A model generated the notes under the pieces. It ran no database searches. It saw nothing but the letters and a program-made list of their open reading frames with translations, and was not told the origin of the DNA. From assembly GCA_905250125.1 (NCBI GenBank), contig CAJNOL010000584.1:1-64000 (forward strand): a stretch of 64,000 bases of DNA, written 5' to 3'. Shown one piece after another: positions 24,502 through 34,665 of this stretch. Both the position numbers and the translations under genes were made by a program. The stretch's first letter is position 1; every line of letters starts with the position of its first letter. The DNA is from Rotaria sordida (lineage: Eukaryota; Rotifera; Eurotatoria; Philodinida; Philodinidae).

Positions 24502-24818
24502 CCCAGCAGTGTCCAAGGACTGAGAAATAGGAATTCCTAATTTGTAGTGGAATTGTCAGTGTAGCTATGATAATTCCTTGGGGAAATGGGAATTGACCAT
24601 TATTTCCATCACAGTTCCCTCATTCATGAAAGTCAAGATAATGCTTTTTTTGCAATAATTTTCGTACTCATACGTTCATGTGCACAAATTTCTTGATGAA
24701 AACGAGTGTAAGAGTAATAAATACCGTGGATATTGTATTTTTTTAATTTTAGCATTCAATGAAATGTCAGGGAACTGAGTAGGAATTCCTATTCCTCAGT
24801 CCTTGGACACTCCTCGAT
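24502..24818. mobile_element. short MITE, arms AGTGTCCAAGGACTGAG
   Basis: Inverted arms AGTGTCCAAGGACTGAG-AATAGGAATTCCTA at the left and their complement at the right are separated by ~230 bp containing smaller related blocks (AATTCCTTGGGGAAATGGGA). Both sides are flanked by GTAC (24498-24501 and 24819-24822), a possible 4-bp target duplication. Non-coding. Its right edge abuts the first readable codon of the SQD2-like pseudogene. Confidence 0.8.
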
Positions 24819-24824
24819 GTACGT

Positions 24825-25749
24825 CTATGTTTACCATCATTTCAATTGTACAAAGATATTATTTTTGAAGAATATGACATGATATATATTGTTGGTCCAA
24901 ATATTCTTTTAGGTACTATTATTCTTTATTTAATTTGTAAATTAATGAGTATTATTGTTTGTACATCTTATAATACAAATTCATTTGCTTTTTTCAAGGA
25001 ATATTGTAAAAATCGTTTTTTACACACATTAGTTGTGTGGTGGGGTATTTATTGTATGTATTATCCACCAATATGGTTGGAAATACAGATTTTACATCCT
25101 AAATATTTCATGGACCTCAAGGTTGGTTGTAATAATTTTGATCAGAGATATATTCTATCAACAGGTATTGATACGAATTTATTTCAATATTCTGAAAATT
25201 TTATTAAAAATAAATTGATATATATTGGACGAATAACATCAGAAAAAAATTTATTTCGATTAATTGATTTATTTACATTAATTCAAGATGAATACACTCT
25301 AGATATTGTTGGTTTTGGTCCAACTGTTGAAGATGCATTAAAATTGTATGTTAAAGAAAAACAAATAAAAAAATATTCAATTTATTGATCGAATTGATTA
25401 TGAGAATTTATATGAATATTATCAAAGTGCACAGGCATTTATATGTACAAGTTTAAATGAATCATATGGTTTTACATTACTCGAATCATTGTCATGTGGA
25501 ACACCTATTATCTATCCAAAATGTCCCGTATTTGAGCAATTATATAAAACATATTTTCCTCAGTTAGAATATGATCTAGATAATGACAATGAATTTATCA
25601 ATGTACTCAAATATATTAAACAAGATGATAAAAATTTGTGACAATTATGTCGAGGATATGCTTGTCGATATTCATGGAAAAAATCAACAGAAGATCTTGT
25701 TTCAATTTATCAATATCTCATAAATAATCATGAAAGAAAAACATTTTAG
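24825..25749 (+). pseudogene. SQD2-like GT4 glycosyltransferase, 5'-truncated and decayed
   Basis: The readable frame begins right after a MITE and aligns in order with the GT4 family, best by memory with sulfoquinovosyl-diacylglycerol synthase: DMIYIVGPNILLGTIILYL (matching the DIIHASSPG block), SYNTNSFAFF (SYHTH block), ILSTGIDTNLF (KGVD block), LIYIGRITSEKNLFRLIDLF (HVGRIGxEK block), IVGFGPTVEDALK, then SLNESYGFTLLESLSCGTPI, the EX7E donor-binding motif. About 85 N-terminal residues are missing. The frame shifts by one base in a run of seven A near 25370 and is interrupted by TGA at 25639, after which the C-terminal helices stay open to TAG at 25747. One frameshift plus one stop would be compatible with recent loss or with sequence error, but the missing 5' end argues for a dead copy. 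Known role of SQD2: transfer of sulfoquinovose to diacylglycerol. Another GT4 specificity is possible. Confidence 0.75.
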
Positions 25750-26441
25750 TCACATATTAGAATTATTTTATCTATTAAAATATCATATTTACTTTTGATA
25801 ATTTTCATGTTTTGAATACAATTTTTATTAATCTTTCAAATTTTATATTTGTTATTCTTCGAAAATATTTTCTTTCCAAATTTTTTTGACTAACTATATT
25901 AGATTTTTGATATAAAAGTACTTGAAAAGTTTTAATAAAATTATATAACTACACTTTATAACTTTGAATTAATGTTTTTGAAACTAGAAGAATGTGGAGT
26001 GTTGGTTGTTGATGCTGCCACATCGACACACCTATATTCTTAAGATTGATTTTGGCTTAAAGACATAATTTCATTTAGTAGAAATCATCAAGTTTAATCA
26101 ATTGAGAAGCATCCAATTAGATGTCATGCGATTGAGATTTAAATTGATTTCAAATTTAAATTTGAATATAAATCAGATAATTGATAATAATCTTGAAAAA
26201 AAACCATATGTGTTCAAATGATTATCGAATTAAAATTAAATATAATTGAATTTTTTTTCAGAAAAAAACCCTGAATGGGTTGGTTTATTATCGAAAAGAT
26301 CGTTATTTTACTTGAATATTTTCTATTGAAATGAAGAGTGAAAATTTATATGCTAGTAGATACATGACTAAATACTTAGGTAGATAAATAAATGGGACCA
26401 TTTATGTACAAGTGAGAGAGAGAGAGACCGACAAATATATA
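25750..26441. other. AT-rich intergenic
   Basis: No gene seen. Several near-repeats of AAATTTAAATTTGAATATAA character and a GA run at 26412-26426. Confidence 0.35.
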
Positions 26442-27035
26442 TGTGACGGTTATACTAATGCCTATTTCCAAAAAAGGTGTAGTGTATATATTTTGAATAA
26501 CTTCTGATGGAACAGAGATGCAGAGTTGCAGTTTTCATCGTTCGAAAGAGGAGACAAAGATGCATCGAATCGTAAGTTATACAATTTTTTATAAGGTTTT
26601 CAATAGATCTCTTTGAAAACTAATCTAGTCCGTGATGTGTGTACAACAAATTTTCAATTGTTAAGAGTATTTTCGAATCGCCAATGGAAGATCCACAAAA
26701 CTGTACGATTTTCAGATGTTTAGAATTAATCATTTAGGAGTTATAGGTATTCTAGTCGAAGTTCTAAGTGATTTTTTCTAGTCATTTCTGTGAAAAAAGT
26801 TTGTTTGGTATTTCTTTTTTGATAAAAAAAAAAGATTTTTTTTTCACACTTACAAAATTGATTAAACAGACTTTAAACCACATACTAGGACAACTTATAA
26901 TATACGATTCGATGCATCTTTGTCTCCTCTTTCGAGCGATGAAAACTACAGCTCTCTATCTCTTTTTTATCAGAAATTATTCAAAATATATCCACTCCAC
27001 CTTTTTTGTAAATAGGCATTAGTATAACCGTCACA
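26442..27035. mobile_element. 594-bp inverted-repeat element, ends TGTGACGGTTATACTAATGC
   Basis: Left end TGTGACGGTTATACTAATGC at 26442 is inverted at the right end (to 27035). Arms of ~165 bp share CTATTT-CAAAAAAGGTG, GAGGAGACAAAGATGCATCG and ATTTTCATCG-CGAAAGAGG blocks with modest divergence. The ~260-bp centre is unique and non-coding. Probably a non-autonomous DNA transposon. Confidence 0.85.
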
Positions 27036-27988
27036 CATGATAGAAACATAGATGTTATCGAAATTTTATTATTATGATATTACTTGAGGAATGATGTAAT
27101 AGCACAGAAAAATAGAGAGTCGTTTTTATTACAAGTTCATATAGAGAAAAAGTTCCTTCAAGCTTTTAATAAGGAATTACAGTACCACTGCCATTAATTT
27201 TGGGTAGTCCATCAGTGAAAGAGATTTTTTTTAAGCAAGAGCAATATTCTTCGATTTATTCTATCGGAACGATCAGGTTGTTATGAAATCAGGCTCTTCT
27301 AGTAGGTATATACCAACTGTATATCGTTAGAATTCAAGAAGCGCTCAAATAAATCTTTCAAGATATACAACAAGCAGATAATCCAGACTTAAAAATTAAT
27401 AGTCATTTAAGATTTGCCATGACCTGAACACACTCGCATGCACACCCGATATATTTTTCTTAATAAAATGAATTTCTTGATTCAATATGATCTCAACGAT
27501 ATACACGTCATTTCTATATACTTTTAATAATAAAGTGAATTTACTGACAGAACGCAAGATAACTTAGAAGTTTTGTCCCTTCAGTCGAATGAGTTGAGTT
27601 TCATCAGAATTATAGATCATCAGAATTTAATTTAGATACTTGTGATCGTATTTTTTTAAAACTTTTATCATTCATTGCAAAATCATGTGCAGAAATTTCT
27701 ATGTCCTGTAGATTAAAATTTACCATACCCTCAATTTGTTGAACCTGTATTGAACTTCGATACTCCATTAAATATGGCAATGCCTAATAACAATCAATAC
27801 TGTCTGAAAATATATCTATATAGTTTAGTAGACAATTTATATGCTATGTAAGAAACACTTTAATTCTGAACAAAACTTTGTATGAATTTGTCATAAAGCC
27901 AAAAAAAACTGTTCACAAAATGTCTATATGCCATTGAAATATTTTTTCAAGACAATATATGATATTGATTTTCCTAATATTAAACACA
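27036..27988. other. intergenic, no gene seen
   Basis: AT-rich with a CA-rich patch at about 27424-27448 (ACACTCGCATGCACACCCG), again of GT/CA-hairpin composition but without a clear partner arm. A short minus-strand-friendly stretch near 27640-27790 has no family features. Confidence 0.35.
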
Positions 27989-29119
27989 TTATTTAATGAA
28001 TAGGTTTTGTTCATTTACTTTTGGAGCTGGAAAAGTCTCTTGTTTTTGTGCTTCGGAAACTGCATGACGAGCAAATGACCACCAATCCTTGTAATATGCT
28101 GAATTATCAATTTCAGCTGTTGAATTGATTTCGTTCGGTAAAAGAAGCGCTTCTAAACGAGTACCATAAGATGGAATAGCACAGAATATAGCTACATCGC
28201 CAGCTCGATCACGTATTTTTCTATGTGATTCAAAACCATTTTCGGGATATATTAAAATATCTTCGAAAGCTAGAAATGTTTTCAAACGACATGCATAAGT
28301 AACAGTAGTGGAAAATATGGAACGCCATAAACGAGTTTTTCCATTCACAATAGTAAAACCCCCGTCGTTTTCATTCATATGCAATGTACAACGATCTGAA
28401 TTATCGGTTTGTTGAACAAAGCAAGGATTATGACTAAAAAAAAATTCAATTGTATCAGAAAGCATATCTACTTCAAATATATAATCATCTTCAAGTAAAA
28501 ATAGAATTGTATCTAATTGAATTTCTTCATTATATTTTATATAATTTATCATAAATTCCCATGACGCTTGATTATCATCTTTTATACGAATGATATGTGT
28601 TACGCTTGTATATGGTTCATAAATACTTTTAAACCATTGTTCTAATCGTGTATACGTAAGATTTGTATAGTTTTCACTAAGAAAAATAGCTATTCGTGTT
28701 CGACTTTGTTGTTGAATAGATAATTGTTGTAAATTTTGTGAAAGTAAATATGATGTAGCTATTTGTAGATATAATCCACTTTCATCATCTACTCGTGGTG
28801 AATAACGTAATAATAGATAAATATTTTCTAAAGTAATCGTTCTGTTATGAGAAAAGAATTGATTATTATGATTATTTAGTTGCAATGGTTCTAATGAATG
28901 ACTTTTTTGAGAGAATGATTTGCAATTATTATAGACGTCTTGTTTAACAAGATCAGATATTGATTTGAGTCGATTTTGAAATGTAAAAGGTATCATAGGT
29001 TTAGTGATTAACATTGAATTAATAGAAGTAGAAGAACGTAGCGGCCAAAATTTCAAACGAGATAGAATCATGCAAATGACGCAGTTGAAGAAAATTAACA
29101 CCATAATAGCACTTTTCAT
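27989..29119 (-). CDS. putative type II membrane glycosyltransferase-like protein
   Basis: Single-exon 376-codon frame with ATG start. Residues 4-20 (AIMVLIFFNCVICMILS) form a membrane anchor next to a short basic cytosolic tip, the usual layout of Golgi type II enzymes, followed by a ~60-residue stem. The globular part contains RTRIAIFLSENYTN, a DDNQASWEFMINYIKY segment and ILFLLEDDYIFEVDML near residue 206-221; the acidic EDD after a hydrophobic strand resembles the DxD metal/nucleotide-sugar site of GT-A folds. Four Cys and several N-x-S/T sites (NRT, NYT, NLT, NST) fit a lumenal protein. I do not recognise the exact family; it could be a bdelloid-expanded GT or a distantly related enzyme. 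It lies 2.2 kb from the GT4 pseudogene, but nothing shows they act together. Confidence 0.65.
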   Translation of the reverse strand: MKSAIMVLIFFNCVICMILSRLKFWPLRSSTSINSMLITKPMIPFTFQNRLKSISDLVKQDVYNNCKSFSQKSHSLEPLQLNNHNNQFFSHNRTITLENIYLLLRYSPRVDDESGLYLQIATSYLLSQNLQQLSIQQQSRTRIAIFLSENYTNLTYTRLEQWFKSIYEPYTSVTHIIRIKDDNQASWEFMINYIKYNEEIQLDTILFLLEDDYIFEVDMLSDTIEFFFSHNPCFVQQTDNSDRCTLHMNENDGGFTIVNGKTRLWRSIFSTTVTYACRLKTFLAFEDILIYPENGFESHRKIRDRAGDVAIFCAIPSYGTRLEALLLPNEINSTAEIDNSAYYKDWWSFARHAVSEAQKQETFPAPKVNEQNLFIK

Positions 29120-29728
29120 GCGTATTCGCTTGAAAGATATTCAAGGAAAAGAAAATTGTTTAGAATAAATTAGATCGAAAATTCTTTTTTTTAAATTTTT
29201 TTAAAAATTAAACGAAGCTTATCATTTTTCCAAGATACTTCCAAATTTTTGAGAATGAAAACATGATCTCTATATTTCTCTTTTCAAAAGTACATACTTT
29301 CTTCATTATCGAAAACTGATTGCATGCATTAGTTCAAAACGAAAGTATGAAGAATGAATAACTATTGTCAAAACAAGTACCTTTTTCAAATGATAAACTC
29401 AAACTAGGAAAAAAAAAGAAAGTTTAAATACCTTGACTTTCCGGCCAGTTAGCGAATATTTGAAAGTTTTTCTTGTCATGTACTTACGATTCTTTTTAAA
29501 TCTATAATGTATGATTGTGTCATATGTTTAGTTATATATTCCACAAAACAAAAAGAAATGCTTTTTTTTATGATCACATGAAGGAGACCGTCATTATTTT
29601 GGTTTCTCTTGAAAAATTGTATTACAATGAAAGGTTTACTTTTCTGTCTTTTTCAATTTTTTTTCTACAGTCATATAATAGAAATTCAAATTACAATTCA
29701 TACATGTTGTGCTCGAATATACATTGCA

Positions 29729-29732
<4 letters not shown>

Positions 29733-29762
<30 letters not shown>
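29733..29762. repeat. (TA)n microsatellite
   Basis: Uninterrupted TA dinucleotides over 30 bases. Confidence 0.95.
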
Positions 29763-29765
<3 letters not shown>

Positions 29766-30514
29766 GACTAATATCTTGTATTATTTTATTAATTTAATAT
29801 TTATTTCATTTCGCAGTAAAAAAAAATTCACTGATAGTTATCAAAATAAAAACTTTGAAACAACAATTATTTATTCCAAAGTTTTACTCATGAAAAGTAA
29901 TTATATATTTTCTATTTCTTTCAAATACAAAACGTAAATTGTATAGGAGTACAACAAAGTTGATTTATTAGACGTTATTGAAGAGAGAAAAGCAAGAATG
30001 ATGAAATTGAAAGAATTGATTAATGAATTGTTACGTAATTTATTTGAATATTTTAACCGTATTCATCTTCTATGATCTTAACGTTCGTTTTAGCAATTTT
30101 TCTTGTATTCATATTTGAATTCATTTGGAATCTATATCGAAATATGATTTTGACAATGTCTATCGACAATATTTTTCATTCATTACTAATTAAAGTCTTT
30201 TCTTACACCTATCCATTAATGATGAGACACCAAATCTAGCTGAACAATTTTTTTTCTGATCTTTTATTCTTGAACAATTATTTTCATACATGAAATCGAA
30301 TTATATTTCAATGTCATAACACTAGTGAAAGTATTGAGTTTAGAATACTCATTTACTGAGAGAATTCTAGCATAACACTCGAAAAAGTACCCCGCTACCA
30401 TTATATCACAGGTACTTGATTGAGATGCTCTGGTCAAAATTGCTTCAGTACATAGGTAATTGATGATATCCATAAAGTATCTTATCAGATACTTACCAAA
30501 TATCTGACACTTGA

Positions 30515-30566
30515 GGATGTAGGTGTGGGTGCGAGCCTCTTCTCTTTAGGCACACCTACACCCTAA
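30515..30566. repeat. GT/CA hairpin with CTTCTCT loop
   Basis: TGTAGGTGTGGGTGCGAG is followed by CTCTTCTCTTTA and then GGCACACCTACACCC, which is inverted to the first arm. A clear member of the dispersed GT-hairpin family. Confidence 0.75.
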
Positions 30567-31032
30567 TTCAATCATTTTATTCTGTTTTTAATATAAATTT
30601 TTAGAAAATCGTCAGCGTAAGTTTTATTCCGAGCTTTTCATGGTCTGCCAACTACAGATCGAAACAAATTCAAGTCATAAACAGGTATTAGAGTATTTTT
30701 CTGGTCATATTATTTGTGTAAATATCGACAGATACATAGGAATTTTCGTGTTTCGGCTTTTACAACTACGTTTATAATTGTCATTCGAGTAGACAACGAA
30801 TAGCAATATGCAAAGTTTCAAAATCTTCTATGATGATCTATGAATGAAAGAAAATTCATTATTTGTTACGCTCATGAATCATCGAAAAAATTCTTCTTCT
30901 TGTCTTTGTATTTGATTTATCTATAGTTCTTCTATTCAATCAAAATCAGATTCAGACATTCCCATTTTAGGATCAACATACTTGTTACCTACATTTACTG
31001 TCTGTCATTATTCATCATCTTTTAATCTAAGA

Positions 31033-31075
31033 GCATGGGTGTTAGTGAAAACAGAAAATATTAGTATCCACACCC
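31033..31075. repeat. GT/CA hairpin adjoining OTU fragment
   Basis: GCATGGGTGTTAGTG and TATCCACACCCTT are imperfect inverted arms around an A-rich loop. The right edge abuts the first readable codon of the OTU fragment. Confidence 0.55.
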
Positions 31076-31076
31076 T

Positions 31077-31442
31077 TCACAAAAGGGACATGCTGTTTTA
31101 CGAACACTCATTATTGATTTCATATTGGACAATCGTGGAAGATTTGAATTATCCATTGGTCGTGAACATTTTTCTTCATGGGAAGATTTTATTTACCAAA
31201 TGTATCAAAATGGAACATTTGTTGATGGCACCGTAGTGATCGCTTCTGCATTGTTATTACGTAGACAAATCATTATTCAGCAACATACACAACGTCCTGT
31301 ATTATTGAAATCTTTATCTTCTATTACAAATAATAATCAAATACATCCCCTTTATGATTCCAAAAGCCTTCATTATAACAGTTTGTGGTCAATCAGCGGC
31401 AATAAATTAAGCGTTGACGAATCAGAATATGTTTCTGTCTGA
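31077..31442 (+). pseudogene. C-terminal fragment of an OTU-family cysteine protease
   Basis: The frame reads GHAVLRTLIIDFILDNRGRF, then FSSWEDFIYQMYQNGTFVDG, VVIASALLLRRQIIIQQHTQ and finally KSLHYNSLWSISGNKL to TGA. This is the order of the OTU fold: the helix after the catalytic Cys, the W-EDY/GTxVD segment, the buried strand xIxI and the catalytic His in HYNSL. OTU enzymes remove ubiquitin chains. The N-terminal block with the catalytic Asp and Cys (DGNC-type motif) is not found upstream; the sequence there is a GT/CA hairpin and then unrelated AT-rich DNA. Either this is the last exon of a gene with a distant first exon, or a truncated copy; the lack of an acceptor right at the boundary favours truncation. 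Confidence 0.6.
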
Positions 31443-32928
31443 ATATTATCGAATAAAGAACTATTTTAAAATAAAAAGTTTATTAGTTTTAGTTAGAATT
31501 TAACGAAAACATATAGAAACGATATTCAGTGATTGTTAGGAAGGGCATAATATTTTATAAAATTTATTTATTTAACTCTTCCTTTTTATTTTTTTATTTT
31601 ATTACGACGTTTCGAAGAACACGTCCTTCTTCGTCAGGTGTTATAAACAAATTTATTAAAGGACCCTGCTGGATTTCATGATCCATATCGAACCAGGATG
31701 CTATATATATGCTGTGTAGAGCTCGTTGAGGCGCATCGAATGGTATATAAGAAGACTAGTTTTCATCATACTTTGATGCCCTGAGGATTCTAACAGTGGT
31801 TATAGCACTTAATGGATATTATATGGTACCCATAAACATTATGGTTCTTAGTATGTCTTAAGATAAACCTATGTAAATTCTTTTTTAAAACTCTTTTCAA
31901 TAGAGTTCCAGTTACTCTTCAATTCTCTATATTCATTAGTATTCGTCGTTGCTGTCTTCCTACATAAAAATAGTCACTGTCCACAGGTCTATGCTATTTA
32001 TTGATTATAAGGCATTCCCGTATCGTCAACCTTGTACCACAGAACAAACGGGTACCAACGTGAAACTTTCTCAAAAACTGCATATTATCGAACTCCATAT
32101 ATTTCACAGTTAACTTCTTTGGTTACAGCAGGGTCCATTGTCATATTGCCAGTTTACCTCCTAAAAAGACCTATTTTTCTATCCAAAGGGGTCAATATAT
32201 TGACGAATTTTTAATAGCATTAGATCTTTGAACATATCAAGTTTAGAGAATTGCCAGCACATGACTAGAACTTTTCTGAAAAGAAACTCGAACTCTAGAG
32301 TCGAAGCCCACCATGGGGGAAAAGTTTTTGCTAGTGCAAAATTGTTGTTAGTATTCTTCCATAGAAAATATTCTTTCCAACGATTGATCCGGATCTCTTG
32401 TATCCTTTGTGGCTACAGCCCTGGAGAATTGTTTGCAATAGAATTCTACAACGTCAGAAAACATAGTGAAAAAATTAATTTGAAGTTAAAAGCGATTATT
32501 CGCAAAATGTGACAAATTCAACTGAAATACTCGATTTAGTGTTAGTGCAAAGTGAAGAGAATGTCTGTTAACAAATGAATCAAGCTATTCAACTACAATC
32601 AAAATTATTCAAAATAAACTAAAATATATAGTTTTGTAGAGAATTTCACGGTGCATCTTTCGATAAAAAAAAATAAAGTTCAAGAAATGAAACGTTACTT
32701 GAAGTATAAGCGAAACACTAAGTGACCGATTTATTATGGACCATCCGATAGTTTTGTTGTTGCAGCTATACTCTTCTTGCACAAGCAAATTACGATAGAG
32801 GGCGTTCATGAACAGAAGCAAAAAAAATCGATTTGTTTTTCTATTCGATAAATATCATTCGAGCAGAAAAAAAAATTATAAATACCTATTTATTATTTTC
32901 TCTATAATACTATGAAATATTCGGCTAA
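31443..32928. other. unresolved region, possible retroelement relic
   Basis: Contains a hammerhead-like motif (separate entry) and about 900 bp of more balanced base composition (31640-32520) than its surroundings, with several frames of 60-95 codons on the plus strand that do not resemble known families. It could be a relic of a retroelement; I found no reverse transcriptase motif on either strand. Confidence 0.3.
31605..31637 (-). ncRNA. hammerhead-ribozyme-like core motif
   Basis: Minus strand reads CTGACGA, then AGAAGGACGTGTTCTTC, then GAAACGTCG. The CUGANGA and GAAA boxes of the hammerhead core are both present, separated by a helix II that folds as GAAGGA-CGTG-TTCTTC (six pairs including one G-U, tetraloop). 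I could not find convincing helices I and III, so this may be only the conserved core. Such motifs are known in the terminal repeats of Penelope-like retroelements and other retroelements; bdelloids are rich in Penelope-like elements. Confidence 0.35.
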
Positions 32929-34665
32929 ATGAAATTTGAACAATTACCTAATGAACTAATATTCGATGTATTCGAATATCTAAATGCTATACATATTTTT
33001 CGTGCTTTCTATGGTTTGAATTCTCGATTTAATAAACTTCTCAATATTTCTTTTAAATTTTATCATCTGGATTTTCGATCTGTATCAAAATATACTTTTA
33101 CTAATGTTTGTCAACAACATCTTCCATTAATTATTGATAAAGTTGTTACATTTTATTTAGCAGATGATGATGAAACACCAAATCTTCCTGAAATTTTTCT
33201 TTCTTATAATTTTACTCTTGATAAATTTATTCATTTAAAATCACTTTCACTTCAATCAATTCGATCTTTTGATATATTAAATAAAATTATATTACAATGT
33301 CATCATCTTTCATATTTAACACATTTCAAATTAATTCAATGTCTTTTTAATAATGAAGAAAATAATTTAATTAATAATATTTGGAATCTACCAAAACTAA
33401 TTTACTGTCATATAGACGATCTTATGTCAAAAGGAATATGTTTCTCTAAACTTTCGATTATATCATCATCTATAAAATATCTCTCTATTAAAAATATAAC
33501 CTGTGATTTTCGTTATTTATCTCATATTTTTGAACAAACACCTTGTCTTCAACAACTTTGTACAACAATTATATGTACAGAGAAAAATGAAAAATTTCAA
33601 ACTACTGTTCCACTTTTAACTAATTTAAATCTCTCATTCAATGGTCCGATAGCAATGATGATGAATCTCTTTCAATCAATGTTTAATTTACATTATTTAA
33701 CATTAAGTACATCATATTTATTATTAAATGGAAATGAATGGAAAAAAATTCTTATTGATTTTTTACCTAATCTTAAAATTTTTCGATTAAAAATGGATTT
33801 TCATTTTCGTGAAAGTAATAATATTGAAGATAAAATTAATGAATTACTTCAAACATTTCAAACAGATTTTTGGATAAAATATCATCAATGGTTTGTTCGA
33901 TGTGATTGGAATCCATCAAATGCATTTAGTCATGCTATTCTTTATACTTTACCATATGCTTTTAATGATTTTCATTTTATTAATGAATCTTATTCAAAAT
34001 CAACTTGTCCAAATGAAGAAGATTATTGGTTATATAATCAAGTTCAAATTCTTCAACATGAAAATAGTATATCAAATAATTTCGAATATTTTCCTATACA
34101 ATTTCCAAATATATCTCATTTGGAAATTATACTTCCATTTAATGAAAAATTTTTATCAAATATTCCATCATTAAATCATTTAATATCTCTTGATGTTACA
34201 TTATTACCTGGAGATTCTGTTTATAATCAATTACAATTGTTACTTAATCGAGCACCTCATCTTCATTTATTAAGATTTTCTCACGTATCTGATTTAGAAA
34301 TTATATTATTTAAAATTCATAATAGATCAATACGTCGATTAGATTTTTTTACAAAAGAATCTATGTTATATAGTTGGTATTTCAATAAAGAACAATGTAT
34401 TGCCTTAGCAAATTCATCATTAGGACGTCAATGTCAAACTCTTGTTATTGATATAAAACATCGAACAAATGTAAATGATTTAATTAATAATATGACTAAT
34501 CTTCAATCATTAATTTTTCAATGTAAAGATGATAAATGGAATCCTAAAATATCATCATCAACAAATGATGAACTTATACAATGGTTACATGAATATTTAC
34601 CATCAACATGTTTGATATCAAGAAATACACAACAAATATCGATTATTCAAGTGTGGATTCGTTGA
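32929..34665 (+). CDS. F-box/LRR-type protein, intact 578 residues
   Basis: Single-exon gene with ATG start. Residues 1-40 form an F-box (FEQLPNELIFDVFEYLNAIH, then FRAFYGLNSRFNKLL), the SKP1-binding module of SCF ubiquitin ligases. The rest is a long series of irregular leucine-rich strands (for example LTNLNLSFNGPIAMMMNLFQ, LNHLISLDVTLLPGDSVY) with the conserved block FWIKYHQWFVRCDWN near residue 313-327, shared with the minus-strand F-box gene at 57 kb. The expected role is substrate recruitment for ubiquitination; no substrate can be inferred. Codon use is extremely AT-rich at third positions. A possible poly(A) signal (AATAAA) lies near 34779. Frame is clean throughout, so the gene looks functional. 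Confidence 0.88.
   Translation: MKFEQLPNELIFDVFEYLNAIHIFRAFYGLNSRFNKLLNISFKFYHLDFRSVSKYTFTNVCQQHLPLIIDKVVTFYLADDDETPNLPEIFLSYNFTLDKFIHLKSLSLQSIRSFDILNKIILQCHHLSYLTHFKLIQCLFNNEENNLINNIWNLPKLIYCHIDDLMSKGICFSKLSIISSSIKYLSIKNITCDFRYLSHIFEQTPCLQQLCTTIICTEKNEKFQTTVPLLTNLNLSFNGPIAMMMNLFQSMFNLHYLTLSTSYLLLNGNEWKKILIDFLPNLKIFRLKMDFHFRESNNIEDKINELLQTFQTDFWIKYHQWFVRCDWNPSNAFSHAILYTLPYAFNDFHFINESYSKSTCPNEEDYWLYNQVQILQHENSISNNFEYFPIQFPNISHLEIILPFNEKFLSNIPSLNHLISLDVTLLPGDSVYNQLQLLLNRAPHLHLLRFSHVSDLEIILFKIHNRSIRRLDFFTKESMLYSWYFNKEQCIALANSSLGRQCQTLVIDIKHRTNVNDLINNMTNLQSLIFQCKDDKWNPKISSSTNDELIQWLHEYLPSTCLISRNTQQISIIQVWIR

Larger units (their letters stand above)
29120..31076. other. AT-rich intergenic with (TA)n and a GT hairpin
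   Basis: No supported gene. Holds a (TA)15-like microsatellite at 29733-29762, the GT/CA hairpins at 30515-30566 and 31033-31075, and AT-rich frames (for example 29515-29937) that are Ile/Tyr/Phe-rich and run through the microsatellite, hence not credible. Confidence 0.4.

Noticed and set aside
29515-29937. 140-codon frame crossing the TA microsatellite
   Set aside because: Encodes a Tyr-Ile repeat from (TA)n and otherwise AT-rich noise.
31640-32520. Possible Penelope-like reverse transcriptase body next to the hammerhead-like motif
   Set aside because: I found no reverse transcriptase or GIY-YIG motif on either strand, so only the short motif is reported.
33893-34174. 93-codon frame in the second frame of the F-box gene
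   Set aside because: Out-of-frame shadow, Met/Ile/Leu-rich, inside the intact F-box/LRR gene.
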